55,970 nucleotides of DNA from an uncultured Rhodospirillaceae bacterium (GTDB lineage Bacteria; Pseudomonadota; Alphaproteobacteria; Azospirillales; Azospirillaceae), in assembly GCA_937927415.1 (NCBI GenBank), contig CALBDS010000017.1, positions 1 through 55,970 of the forward strand, in the 5' to 3' direction. The translations under genes were made by a program, and so were the position numbers. Of this stretch, positions 17,855 through 27,199 are shown one piece after another (within the stretch, counting starts at the first letter, position 1; each line of letters opens with the position of its first letter). Under the pieces are notes generated by a model that did not search any database, had not been told where the DNA came from, and saw only the letters and a list, made by a program, of their open reading frames with translations.

Positions 17855-18954
17855 TGGTGGGCGAAACACTGGAAATGCACAGAGACTTCCCACGGTGGTA
17901 CGCCGCTCTCGCGATCGGCAACGACGAAGAGCGGCGGGACGCACGCTGGGCGGGTGTGAACGCTGTCGCGGAGAAGGCTGACCGTGCGATGGTGGAAGCG
18001 CTGGTCCGCTTGGCGTTCCAAACGCCCCGCCAGCCGCCGTCAAACCACTCCATGGCCAAGATCCACGAGACGTTTCGGGAGCAGGACGACACCTTCGACT
18101 CGAACGGCACGGCGCGGGAAATGCAAGTTCTCGCTGGCGCCTGTCTAGCGTTGTTGTTCGAGCAGGAGGATGAGATTGGCGCCGCTGCGGCTTTGAGCGT
18201 CGCAACTGCTGCTTTTGCCGGCGCTCGAACTCCAAATCTGCCGCTGGACATCGTTATGCTCGCCGAGGCAGGCATAGAGCGGATAGCGAATGCAAAACGA
18301 ATTCGTCCGACGTTGAGCGTGGGCAGCGAGGCGCCGAAGTTCGACTTCGAAGCCGCCGCCAACAAGGTGAAGAGCCAGCAAAGCTGGGAAGCGGTCGGCG
18401 AGGCGTTCACCCTCGCCGCGGACAGCGCACGGACTGCTTTGAACGCGTTGGCCAAGAGGCAGATGAATGAAATTCGGGCAGTTGACCGCTTTATCCAGAT
18501 CCAAGATGAAGAGCTGCAGATGCTTTGGTGGTTAATGGGAGGCCGCAGCTTCGACCTGGACTGCACCTTCGAACAGGTGGCCACCGAGGCGCAACCGTTG
18601 GTCTTCGCCACGGAGTTGGCTGATAGCACCGCTATTCTTCCGGGCCCGCGCCCACAGTCGATCAAATTCCTTCTAGTGCGCGCTGGCTTAAAGGAGCGCA
18701 AGAAGTTGGCAATCGCTGCCGCAATCAATGCTGCCGAAACCAGTTGGCTGTCTGTGCTCGTGGAAGAGATGAATCCGTCGCCCGTCACCGCGCCGATCCA
18801 CTTCGCGATCAAACGTCAGATTGAGGCGGGTGGCGGCGAAACCTGGATTCCGAATTGGGCCGCGGTGGTCGGCGTCGAAGGTTCGCGCCAAATCTCGACA
18901 ATCGCGCTCGGAACGCAATTTTACCGTGAGCGCCTGCTGGTTCGATTCGAGTGA
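17854..18954 (+). CDS. GASH-like helical protein of the GTPase system
   Basis: 366 residues from ATG 17854 (GTG 17851 also possible; GGGAG lies just upstream). Starts in the stop codon of the phosphoesterase gene. It is nearly all alpha-helix with many Ala and Glu residues; the N-terminal part contains FPRWYAALAIGNDEERRDAR, and a central stretch around residues 170-240 carries ALNALAKRQMNEIRAVDRFI then EELQMLWWLMGGRSFDLD. I recognise it from context and general features as the GTPase-associated system helical domain (GASH) protein found with GAP1 and double GTPases. It has no catalytic motif that I can see, so a scaffold or sensor role is inferred. Confidence 0.65.
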   Translation: MVGETLEMHRDFPRWYAALAIGNDEERRDARWAGVNAVAEKADRAMVEALVRLAFQTPRQPPSNHSMAKIHETFREQDDTFDSNGTAREMQVLAGACLALLFEQEDEIGAAAALSVATAAFAGARTPNLPLDIVMLAEAGIERIANAKRIRPTLSVGSEAPKFDFEAAANKVKSQQSWEAVGEAFTLAADSARTALNALAKRQMNEIRAVDRFIQIQDEELQMLWWLMGGRSFDLDCTFEQVATEAQPLVFATELADSTAILPGPRPQSIKFLLVRAGLKERKKLAIAAAINAAETSWLSVLVEEMNPSPVTAPIHFAIKRQIEAGGGETWIPNWAAVVGVEGSRQISTIALGTQFYRERLLVRFE

Positions 18955-18959
18955 GCGTC

Positions 18960-19985
18960 ATGGCGGAAGGCGAGATCACCTGCGCGAACCGCGATTGCCG
19001 CGTCTCGGAAACGGGGCGGTGCGTTGAAGGTCTGGAGCTTACGGTCTGCCCCCACTATGGACATGAGCGGGCTGACGACGAGGAACTAGCTGCCGAGGAC
19101 GACGGCGGAGCTAATGGGTTCGGGCTGCGACTGCCAGGGGCCGATACGCTTACGCTTGAGGAGGCGTCGAAGCTGCTCCGGAAGCGCGATGCGCGGGTCA
19201 TCGCGATTATCGGCCCGAAAGACTCTGGCAAGACCAGCTTGATCGCCAGCCTCTATGACCTGTTTCAGGAGGGGGCTGTTGGTGGTGCGGAATATGCGCG
19301 CTCAGACACGCTGCACGCGTTCGAGCTCGCCTGCCACGACGCGAGGGCTGCCTCGCGCCGAAGCGAGCCGGATATGGAACGCACGCCGCTAGGCGAGGTG
19401 AAGTTTTATCACCTCGATCTCGCCGGTGGCGTTGCAGGAGCCGGACTCACCCTCCTCCTGGGCGACCGGGCGGGGGAAGAGTACCGTTTGGCCGCCGATG
19501 ATGCGGCGGGCTTGACCTCCTTCCCGGAGATCGCCCGAGCCGATACGCTGACCATGCTTGTCGACGGACAACGGCTTCTGGACGCCGGCGCGCGGCACAA
19601 TCTCCGCAGTGAAATCATGATGATCCTGCAGGCGCTCCTGGACGGTGGCGCGCTTCGAGACGGCCAGCGCCTAGTCCTCGTCCTGACGAAGTTCGATGTA
19701 ATTCAGGGATCGCCTAATCGGGAGCGGGCGGAAGGGGATTTCCGATCGCTCCTAGCGCAAGTACAGCGTGTCTTTTCTACGACGTTCAGCCAGATTGATA
19801 GCTGCATCGTCGCGGCGTCGCCCAAGACTGCGGCCGTGGCTCGTGGAATCGGGGTCGTCGATATGCTGACGTTCTGGGTCATCGGGGCAGCGCCACCGGC
19901 CGTATCGCGTCCGGTGGTCCCAGCCTCTCCCCGGGCTTTTTCACGGCTGACTGTCGTCGAGGTGCTGGAGGCGGAGGATGCTTGA
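18960..19985 (+). CDS. DO-GTPase1-like GTPase with zinc ribbon
   Basis: 341 residues from ATG 18960; a GTG at 18951 overlapping the preceding TGA is an alternative. Four cysteines at about residues 8, 13, 21 and 30 (CANRDC...RC...CPHYG) form an N-terminal zinc ribbon. The P-loop is IIGPKDSGKTS (about 83-93); the switch region contains LDLAGG and LLGDRAGEEYR (about 137-170), and LVLTKFD (about 233-239) is the TKxD base-specificity motif. These are the features of the first member of the paired GTPases (DO-GTPase1) in GAP1 systems. It would act as a GTP-dependent switch with the next gene. It overlaps the next gene by 8 bases. Confidence 0.85.
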   Translation: MAEGEITCANRDCRVSETGRCVEGLELTVCPHYGHERADDEELAAEDDGGANGFGLRLPGADTLTLEEASKLLRKRDARVIAIIGPKDSGKTSLIASLYDLFQEGAVGGAEYARSDTLHAFELACHDARAASRRSEPDMERTPLGEVKFYHLDLAGGVAGAGLTLLLGDRAGEEYRLAADDAAGLTSFPEIARADTLTMLVDGQRLLDAGARHNLRSEIMMILQALLDGGALRDGQRLVLVLTKFDVIQGSPNRERAEGDFRSLLAQVQRVFSTTFSQIDSCIVAASPKTAAVARGIGVVDMLTFWVIGAAPPAVSRPVVPASPRAFSRLTVVEVLEAEDA

Positions 19986-20838
19986 CCGTTCCGTCGTCAT
20001 CATCGGACTGCCCGAGTCGGGTAAAACGACCTTTTTGGGCGCGCTCTGGCACCTCGTAACGGAGCGCGACATCGAAACTGTCCTGCGCTTCCACAACCTC
20101 CGTTCTGGGGACGTAGCACACCTCCATGCGATCGCCGCGCGCTGGCGTGACGCGCGCGTGCAGGAGCGCACGGCTGTCGGCGGGAACAAGCTAGTCAGCA
20201 TGAACCTGCTCGACACCTCCGGCACCGCGGTGCGGGTCACGTTCCCCGACGTGGCTGGCGAGGCCTACCGGCGCATGTGGGAAGAGCGCGCCTGCGATCC
20301 AGAAGTCGCCGAGATCCTGCGATCCGGTGGCGTGCTTTTGTTCATTCACGCAGACACGATCCGTCCGCCTCAATGGGTGGTCGATGAGATTGAGCTGTCG
20401 AAGACGCTCGGGTTGCCGACGCCGGAAGGAGAGGAAGTTCCCTGGCATCCCCGTCTGGCGCCGACCCAGGTCCAGGTGGTGGGACTCCTTCAGCTGCTGC
20501 GGGAGCCACCGCTTGAAGTTGGACTGCGCCGCCTCGCGATTATGCTGTCGGCTTGGGACAAGGTCACTGACGAAGAACTGGGGCCTCAAGCCTACCTCGA
20601 GGCCAAGCTCCCACTTCTCGGTCAGTACCTGCGACACGCGGCTGACGGGTGGGACTGGCGCGTCTATGGGCTGAGCGCCCAGGGGGGCGAGTACGACTCG
20701 CTGAAGGAGGACGCCGAGCCGAGCGCTGAGGCTGAGGCTCTCCGCAACCTAGATCAACCTTCGAAGCGGATCAGGCTCGTCGCGAGCAACACTCAAACCC
20801 ACGATCTGACCGAGCCGCTCGCATGGTTGATGGAATAG
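19978..20838 (+). CDS. DO-GTPase2-like GTPase
   Basis: 286 residues. P-loop IIGLPESGKTTFLGALW at about residues 8-24, and FPDVAGEAYRRMWEERAC at about 84-101, the G3/switch II analogue. LLFIHADTI (about 119-127) and the segment LAIMLSAWDKVTDEELGP (about 185-202) place the nucleotide-specificity loop, here with WDK instead of NKxD. This is the partner GTPase (DO-GTPase2). It begins inside the end of the preceding GTPase gene and ends 16 bases inside GAP1, so the three proteins are tightly co-translated and probably form one complex. Confidence 0.85.
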   Translation: MLDRSVVIIGLPESGKTTFLGALWHLVTERDIETVLRFHNLRSGDVAHLHAIAARWRDARVQERTAVGGNKLVSMNLLDTSGTAVRVTFPDVAGEAYRRMWEERACDPEVAEILRSGGVLLFIHADTIRPPQWVVDEIELSKTLGLPTPEGEEVPWHPRLAPTQVQVVGLLQLLREPPLEVGLRRLAIMLSAWDKVTDEELGPQAYLEAKLPLLGQYLRHAADGWDWRVYGLSAQGGEYDSLKEDAEPSAEAEALRNLDQPSKRIRLVASNTQTHDLTEPLAWLME

Positions 20839-22892
20839 CTGGCAAGGGAAGGCTGAAGCTGCATCAGGCTTTGCATGGCTATGCCGAAGGCCACCGGCAG
20901 CTGGCCTGCTCGATGCCGCTCAAACCTCGTGACGCGAAGGCGATGCTCGTCCTGAGTGACACCTCGGGATCAGGCGTCCGCATCGATGCTGAGGGGTATC
21001 TGACGGGATACCCACTGGCTGAAGCGGGAGTTTACGCTCTGGCCAGGACATGGCCCGCACCCGAGATGTCGAGACCGGGTTGTGTATGGACGCACTCGCT
21101 CCTGATCGACTTCGCCGAGTTGGCCGCGCTCGATTCCTTGACGGAGTTGCTGAGCGCATTTCGCCGGCCTCAGCCCGACAGCTATTCCGAATATGGTAAG
21201 CCGATCGAAGTCGATTGCTCTATGACACCCCCGCGGATTGATGAAGCGGACACGTTGTCGGTAAGGAAGATTATCGGCACACTTTATGGAAAGCCAAAGG
21301 CCAGGATTATCAGTTCTCGTCCAGAGAGCTCGGACATCGACGCGCTGGTAACGGTGCTTTGGTCGCAGCAATGGCCGCGTCTGCGTCGGGCTTTTCGCTT
21401 CTGCACCTTTGCGGCTACGGATCGTTCAACTGAAAGTGCGAGCTTCGATCTACAACTTCTACCAAGGGGCAATCAGGCGATCCGGACTCGCTTTCCAAAG
21501 GCGGTGGAGGCCGACAGTGTTTCAGCTGGCGGCGACTGGTTGGATGAGGCGATTACCGATCTGGTCCAGCCGAGAACGGACGGGCTGCGGCATTTCCTGC
21601 GTCGGATCGGGGGCGACGTCGCCGGGGGGCGCGCGGCCTTCCCGGCGCTTTGCCGTTTGTATCGTCTGATCGAGGGCTTCGCATCCGAACCGGACGCGCT
21701 CGGCGAAGCTGTCGCCTTGGTGCAGGACGAGTTTGGTGCTGCACAAGCGCGGACCGCTCGGACAATTGTCGCCTTGGCAGCGCTGCCCCAAGCCGAGCGG
21801 TTAAGTGAAATCGAGTTCAGCTACTTGCTTGATCACCTCGACTTCCTGGAGTCCGCTGCGCTGGAATCCGGATCCGGCACGCTCGGCCGCGCGCTTCTCC
21901 GCCGCCGTCCTGCCGCTCTGCGTTCGATGCTGGAGGCTGATGGCGCAAGAAGGGCTATCGCCGAGGGCGCTCTGCTCAGCGCCAAGCAGCCAGAGCTGCT
22001 TTCGGCTATACGCCTCGCACCAGAGCTTGCGCGGCCTGTCCTGCAGCGCCGCCCCGATCTGGCAACCGATCCCGCTGCTTGGTCGCAAGAACTCGCGATC
22101 GAAGCGGACGCGTTCGATGTCCTCAAACAGGCGGAGCAACGACAGCCGATCCTGCTCGCCATGATGACCGCAGGCAGGACGGACCTTGCCGATCGTGCAG
22201 CCAGAGAGGTGGATTCGCTGGACGTGTTGCTGGCCCTGTCCATTGGATTGCGCTCGGAAAGGCTGCCTCAGGGGGATGGCGAAAGGTGGTTGCGGGCGAT
22301 AGCACAACCGAACACGGTGGCGCGCCTGTTCGCGAGCCCGGAGGCGCAGCCGAGAAAGCTTCTCGTGCTAGTCGCACGTGTGCTCGGACCCGACGACATT
22401 TTGAATGACTACGGAGAGGATCCCTGGCTAACGGCAATACGACGCGCTGATGGGAATGTGCCTGAGCCTGACGAAACGCATCTGCGCGCCTTCCTGCTTG
22501 CCCGTAGCCTGGGTTGGCGCTCGCGCAATCAGGCTGAATTGGCACAGTTCGGGTTCGAGCACATGCATGCGGCTGCAGCAGTCAATCGAGTGCCTGACGA
22601 AAGCTGGCGATCACTCGATCCTCGGCTACCTCGGTCCATGTTCTGGTTCGATTGGGATCGGTGCCAGCGCCTGCGGGCGGGAGTCGTGAATCTGTTCGTC
22701 GATCGTCAGTTGGCTCCGGAGGTCTTCGGCTACCTCGTCAAGGACAACCACTTGTTCGGGCTCGTCGCAGAGCACGCCGCAGGCACGTCGAGCGGTCGCT
22801 CATACTTGAAGCATGTCCGCCGGGTGCTCATGGGTGCATCTGAAGGGGCGTATACAGCTCGTCGGCGTTATATCGAGAGATTTGTGAAGTGA
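20823..22892 (+). CDS. GAP1 (GTPase-associated protein 1)
   Basis: 689 residues. The N-terminal signature is clear: LHQALHGYAEGHRQLACSM (about residues 12-30), MLVLSDTSGSG (about 41-51), LTGYPLAEAGVYALARTW (about 59-76) and RPGCVWTHSLLIDFAEL (about 84-100). This matches GAP1-N domains in the GTPase-associated protein family. The middle and C-terminal parts are helical and Arg/Leu-rich, like GAP1-M and GAP1-C regions, and a YLKHVRRVL helix lies near the end. GAP1 is thought to couple the two GTPases to an effector. It is the last gene of the operon; I see no terminator behind it. Function rests on computational prediction as far as I know. Confidence 0.88.
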   Translation: MVDGIAGKGRLKLHQALHGYAEGHRQLACSMPLKPRDAKAMLVLSDTSGSGVRIDAEGYLTGYPLAEAGVYALARTWPAPEMSRPGCVWTHSLLIDFAELAALDSLTELLSAFRRPQPDSYSEYGKPIEVDCSMTPPRIDEADTLSVRKIIGTLYGKPKARIISSRPESSDIDALVTVLWSQQWPRLRRAFRFCTFAATDRSTESASFDLQLLPRGNQAIRTRFPKAVEADSVSAGGDWLDEAITDLVQPRTDGLRHFLRRIGGDVAGGRAAFPALCRLYRLIEGFASEPDALGEAVALVQDEFGAAQARTARTIVALAALPQAERLSEIEFSYLLDHLDFLESAALESGSGTLGRALLRRRPAALRSMLEADGARRAIAEGALLSAKQPELLSAIRLAPELARPVLQRRPDLATDPAAWSQELAIEADAFDVLKQAEQRQPILLAMMTAGRTDLADRAAREVDSLDVLLALSIGLRSERLPQGDGERWLRAIAQPNTVARLFASPEAQPRKLLVLVARVLGPDDILNDYGEDPWLTAIRRADGNVPEPDETHLRAFLLARSLGWRSRNQAELAQFGFEHMHAAAAVNRVPDESWRSLDPRLPRSMFWFDWDRCQRLRAGVVNLFVDRQLAPEVFGYLVKDNHLFGLVAEHAAGTSSGRSYLKHVRRVLMGASEGAYTARRRYIERFVK

Positions 22893-22936
22893 GCTGTGGA
22901 TCCTGGGGGACGCGATGCGGAACGCTTTAGAGGCCA

Positions 22937-23182
22937 TTACTCGGCGGCAATTTCTTTCCGCGCATGAGCGACCAGATCGACCAGCTTCCATCCCTGTTCC
23001 TTAGCTGGTCCGATCAGCGCTGCCGCTTCGGATTTGCGCAGCCTCAGCCCGAGCAGTTCGCGCAACCAAGTCACCGCCACAAAGACATTGGTCGCTACGG
23101 TCAAACCAACCCCGGTGAAGGGCAGGACAACGACCGCTCCTGGCGCAATGTTGCCGAATTTGGAGAGTAGTCGCTTGGGCAT
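22937..23182 (-). CDS. small predicted membrane protein
   Basis: 81 residues from ATG 23182 (only a weak GAGAAAG upstream). A long open frame extends upstream but lacks conserved character. The protein has one hydrophobic stretch, APGAVVVLPFTGVGLTVATN (about residues 13-32), continuing to VFVAVTWL, followed by a charged helix. It lies 127 bases downstream of the subtilase gene on the same strand, so it may belong to that operon as an accessory membrane protein; it might also be a chance frame. Confidence 0.4.
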   Translation of the reverse strand: MPKRLLSKFGNIAPGAVVVLPFTGVGLTVATNVFVAVTWLRELLGLRLRKSEAAALIGPAKEQGWKLVDLVAHARKEIAAE

Positions 23183-23309
23183 AGCTCGCTTTCTCGACTC
23201 TCTTGAACCGACACCCGGTGATGTCTCGGTCTCCAACTTCGACTCTTGCCGCGCGCTCACTACCACATCGACGTTCCGTATGTAGACGTGCCAGCGGACA
23301 GAGGGATTG

Positions 23310-25862
23310 TCAGCCAAGTCCCACTTCAATCTCTTTTGCTTCGACGAGGGAAGCAACCTCCGAGTATAGGTCCACGCTCCGCCCCGATGCTGCAATCGAA
23401 ATAACCAAAGCATAACGCGCTTTGTCAGTAACGCGCTTTTGCCCAATGTGGGATTTCCACCAGCCTCCTACGGGATAGACGGCGATGGCGTCATGGCCGG
23501 CCAGGTCGATCGCATGTCCCCGCCATAAATCGCAATGTAGCGAACCAGCTTGTATTGCCTTCGGCCCCAGCAGCCAGCAGCTCGTTTCGTCATCGGCCTC
23601 CGTGCCGTCGCCCGCCTGACTGGCGGAAACCCGGCTGCGGAAACGGGCATGTGTTTCCGTACGCTTCTTCATGGCGAAGCGGAGGCCAAAGGAGCGATAG
23701 GTGTCCGGCCGCGTCGCAGCCTTGCCGGTCAGATTGGGTTCAATGAAGTAGGACAGCGTAACCTTCATCATGACGATTTCGTTTTCAAGTTGCTCCAGGG
23801 CTGCTTTCGGCCAGGGCAGATCATAAAAATGCATCTCGTTGAATACACCGGTCCTTTTGTCCGCACCGATGGTGAAGGGCTGTATCTCCGCCTGCGCTAT
23901 CAAGGTCGCGTCGTTCTGCGCCGAGAGGATGGCCCGCTCGATGTCCGGCACGCCATAACCGAACTCACGCAGCATCTCCTGCTTCTTCGCCTTGGTGGCC
24001 GCTTTGCCCGTCTTCCAATGCGCGCCCGTGCCGATGAACCTCTTGCGGATCGGCTCCGGCCAGTGCGCCGAGTCCACCATGAGCGCACGATGGGTTTCGG
24101 GCCAAAGATCGGGTCGCGCGGTCTGCAGCCGTCCAACGAAGTTGCCGGCCATGCCGGCCGCCGCGCTCGTCGCCCAGAATGGCACCAGCGGTTCTGTCAT
24201 CACATCCGAGCCTGGTGCGAGGAGAGATACGGCGGGGTTCCAATCGCAGAAGCCCGAGGCATCGGACACCATGTTTCCCGCCTCGAACAACACTTCCGGT
24301 TTGATCGGCGTCAGGTCGTCGGGGAGGGACTGCGATCCCCGGCTGTAGGGGCTGCGATGGTTTGCCGAAACCACCGGCTTCAGAACCGGTGGCGGGGACG
24401 GAGGCTGTTCCTTTCGGGTGAACCCACCGATGGTCAGCGCGTTCCAACTCTGTGATGGATCTTCCAGCGGCTGCGACGGAAGAACATCGCCGACCATCCC
24501 CTCCAGCACGTTGCCGGTCGCCACGACGAGCAGGCGTTTGGGGCGTTCGGCCGCCGGAACCTTGCCGGCCGTTTCGCCGGGCATGGCCCCGGACGCGATC
24601 TGGTCGATGGCGCCGCTCCACGTCGATGGCCGGCTCGACGGGAAGTCCGTCGTGGAGGTGGCGATGCAGAAGCTGCGCAGCCCCTCCGGGCGCTCGATCT
24701 CGACCAAGCTGACCGCGCCTTGCGTAACGACGCCGTAGCTGGGTGGCTTGGTCGGCGGAAAGCCTCGCGGCGGCAGCAGCTTCATCGATTCCGCGCCATG
24801 CGTCAGGACGACCGGGCGCGCATCGTTCATCAGCGGCTCAAGGTCGCCATAAAGGACGAGGCCAGCAAGGGACGTCCCGTGACCGCCGTGCGATTGGTGA
24901 TCGTCAACGCCCCAGGCGGCATCGTAGGCCCACGCGCCACGAAGGCCGGGAGCGATCAGAGGATGCGCAGCCGCCACGCCGGTGTCGAGCGTGCAGACGA
25001 CGGGAGCGTCCGGCTCCGGCGCCGTGACGCGTTGCGCCAGTTCCTCCACCCAGTCGTGCTGGCCGAGACCCGTCGCGCCGCGGTCCAGGAACGGTTCGAT
25101 CGTCCCGGTTGCGCGTCGGATCTCCGTAATCGCACCCGGCACCCGCGACGAGAAAGCGGATAAGGCCGCGGCGGACGTGTGAAGAAAGAGGACCGTCGTG
25201 TCGGGAAAAACAAGACGGTCGCCATGCACGTCGATGTCCGCGTTGCGCGCCGCCTCGGCCAGACGATCCGCCGAGGCGGCCGACTGGCGAACCCAAAGCT
25301 CCCACCACACGATGTCCGGCGCCGTCAGATCCACCTGCCCGGTGAACAGCGATCCCGCCTCCATCGCGCGGACGTCCTCGACCACCTCGAAGCGCTCGAC
25401 ATCGGGGCGACGCTGGTTGCCCGGATCGCGCCCGTAGGCAGCGATCCGTCCCCGCAAGAATGCCTGCGCGTCATCCGGCACGAAGAGCAAGGCGCTTTCG
25501 GTCCGGTCGTCATTCCGCTCGGACCGCAGCACGACCACGTCCTGTGTCGGAAACTCCAGCGTTGTGGGAATCTTGACGGCCTTGACCCGGGATTTTTCAG
25601 CCGGCGCGACCGTCGTGATCTCGACAATCGTCCCCGGCTTCAGGCCTGGAACGGGAAGACGGGGGTCGGCGCTGGCCTGCGGCACCCCACCGAGCGCCGC
25701 GCCGAGCTGATCCAGCAGACGCCTGGCGTGAGCGGCATAGTCGCCACGAAGCGGCTTCCGTTCCTGGTTCAGCGATGGATAGGTGTAGGCAGCGGTTTCA
25801 CGGAATAAATCGATTGGAATATGTGGGCGATTTCTTGCGTCAAAACTGTCAGACTCCGCCAT
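23310..25862 (-). CDS. ietS: IetS-like subtilisin protease (ietAS defence system)
   Basis: 850 residues, with no signal peptide, so cytoplasmic. The S8 catalytic triad is visible: Asp293 in VVCTLDTGVAAAH, His328 in SHGGHGTSLAGL and Ser566 in WATSAAAGMAGN; the oxyanion Asn451 is in VATGN. About 280 residues precede the protease domain and about 250 follow it, as in the S8 peptidases that pair with AAA ATPases. Its gene follows that of an AAA ATPase by 52 bases on the same strand. This pair is known as ietAS, first described as a plasmid-borne incompatibility/stability locus in Agrobacterium and later reported as antiviral. The protein is likely held inactive until triggered; target unknown. 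Confidence 0.88.
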   Translation of the reverse strand: MAESDSFDARNRPHIPIDLFRETAAYTYPSLNQERKPLRGDYAAHARRLLDQLGAALGGVPQASADPRLPVPGLKPGTIVEITTVAPAEKSRVKAVKIPTTLEFPTQDVVVLRSERNDDRTESALLFVPDDAQAFLRGRIAAYGRDPGNQRRPDVERFEVVEDVRAMEAGSLFTGQVDLTAPDIVWWELWVRQSAASADRLAEAARNADIDVHGDRLVFPDTTVLFLHTSAAALSAFSSRVPGAITEIRRATGTIEPFLDRGATGLGQHDWVEELAQRVTAPEPDAPVVCTLDTGVAAAHPLIAPGLRGAWAYDAAWGVDDHQSHGGHGTSLAGLVLYGDLEPLMNDARPVVLTHGAESMKLLPPRGFPPTKPPSYGVVTQGAVSLVEIERPEGLRSFCIATSTTDFPSSRPSTWSGAIDQIASGAMPGETAGKVPAAERPKRLLVVATGNVLEGMVGDVLPSQPLEDPSQSWNALTIGGFTRKEQPPSPPPVLKPVVSANHRSPYSRGSQSLPDDLTPIKPEVLFEAGNMVSDASGFCDWNPAVSLLAPGSDVMTEPLVPFWATSAAAGMAGNFVGRLQTARPDLWPETHRALMVDSAHWPEPIRKRFIGTGAHWKTGKAATKAKKQEMLREFGYGVPDIERAILSAQNDATLIAQAEIQPFTIGADKRTGVFNEMHFYDLPWPKAALEQLENEIVMMKVTLSYFIEPNLTGKAATRPDTYRSFGLRFAMKKRTETHARFRSRVSASQAGDGTEADDETSCWLLGPKAIQAGSLHCDLWRGHAIDLAGHDAIAVYPVGGWWKSHIGQKRVTDKARYALVISIAASGRSVDLYSEVASLVEAKEIEVGLG

Positions 25863-25914
25863 AAGTCCCTGCTTGTTCAGTTACACCCCATTCGATCCAG
25901 TCGGCGGAGCCCAC

Positions 25915-26925
25915 CTAGCGGGCGGACTGGCGACCGAACTTTCCTTTCAATGCCTGACGGTTCTCCAAAGCGTCGCGCAACGCATCGGGCGAGACTTTCG
26001 AAACTCCTTCGAGGATGGCGTCCTTGACAACGGCATCGGCCGCCCGGACCAATTCGCCCGGGCTGAGGCCTTCGAGCGCCGCCTCAAGCGCCGCCCATGA
26101 TCGGGCGGCGAACTTGAACTTGCCAAGACGCCGCTCGACGATGGCGCGGGCAGCAGCCGCGTCCGGCAGCGAGTATTCGATCACCTCGTCAAAGCGCCGC
26201 GCCAGAGCCTCGTCCAGAATCTCGACATGATTGGTTGCCGCCAGCACAAGGCTGTCGGTCGAGTTCGGCTCTTCCATGAAGGCCAGAACGGAATTCAGCA
26301 CGCGACGGATCTCGCCCACATCGTTGGGGTCGCCCCGGCGGGCGCCGATCGCGTCGAACTCGTCAAGAAGATAAACCCCCCGCGTCTGGGCGATCTGGTC
26401 GAAAAGCAGGCGCAGCTTCCCTGCGGTCTCACCGAAGAAGCGGCTGAACAGGGCTTCCAGACGCACGGTGAAGAGCGGAAGACGCAGTTCTCCAGCCAAA
26501 GCCGATGCGGTCATGGTCTTACCCGTTCCGGGTGGGCCGACGAGCAGCATGTGGGTCGCCGGTGTCTGGCCATGCTCCCGCAAGGTCGCACGCTCCTGCT
26601 GCTGGCGCACGATGCGTGTAAGGCGCTTGTCCACGCTGTCCGCCAGCACCATGCTCGACAGCGCGACCTTCGGATAGGTGCTTTCGACCAGCCCTTGCAG
26701 CTCGCCTCGCGGCCGGGCTAGCGGAATCGGCGTCTGTCCGCCGGCAGGTTTGCCGCCTCTGCGCTGATCCCTTGCTTTCTGGACGAGACGCTTGAGCTTC
26801 TCCGCTTCCTCCGGCCGCCCCTGGCGGGCTTCCTGGGCAGCGATCTGCAAGGCAATCGAGAGGACTTGATCCTCGTCCCCGTCAATGTGCGAGTTCAGGA
26901 GGGCAAGAATGTGCTTGGTCGACAT
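25915..26925 (-). CDS. ietA: IetA-like AAA ATPase (ietAS defence system)
   Basis: 336 residues; ATG 26925 is preceded by an excellent AAGGAGGG site. Residues 1-70 are helical and charged (an N-terminal adaptor). The AAA core has Walker A GPPGTGKT (130-137), Walker B VYLLDEFDAI (184-193), sensor 1 LAATN (to N232) and the arginine-finger region ALARRFD (240-246). AAA proteins of this type remodel other proteins in hexameric rings. Directly upstream of the subtilase gene, it probably regulates or feeds the protease. Transcription starts in the 336-base gap 26926-27261, which otherwise holds repeat copy C. Confidence 0.9.
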   Translation of the reverse strand: MSTKHILALLNSHIDGDEDQVLSIALQIAAQEARQGRPEEAEKLKRLVQKARDQRRGGKPAGGQTPIPLARPRGELQGLVESTYPKVALSSMVLADSVDKRLTRIVRQQQERATLREHGQTPATHMLLVGPPGTGKTMTASALAGELRLPLFTVRLEALFSRFFGETAGKLRLLFDQIAQTRGVYLLDEFDAIGARRGDPNDVGEIRRVLNSVLAFMEEPNSTDSLVLAATNHVEILDEALARRFDEVIEYSLPDAAAARAIVERRLGKFKFAARSWAALEAALEGLSPGELVRAADAVVKDAILEGVSKVSPDALRDALENRQALKGKFGRQSAR

Positions 26926-27199
26926 ATGGCCCTCCTTTCTTCGAAACAGCCTCGCTATACCATGATCCGCTCATGACGCGCACATCGTCGGCGATTCTAT
27001 CCGCGAACGTCGGCAAAGGCCACCTTGTCCTATCTGATGGCTGCATTCTCATCCGAATGCGCACGCCCCGCCAACCGCTGTCTAACCAAGACAAAGCCTC
27101 CTGTTTCTCAACCGTTCCACCCTTATTGCCTCACTTGCCCCTCGCTACCACCGAAAACAGAATGCCCGCTCCTAGCGCTGAACCGCCGATCCAGTTGCC

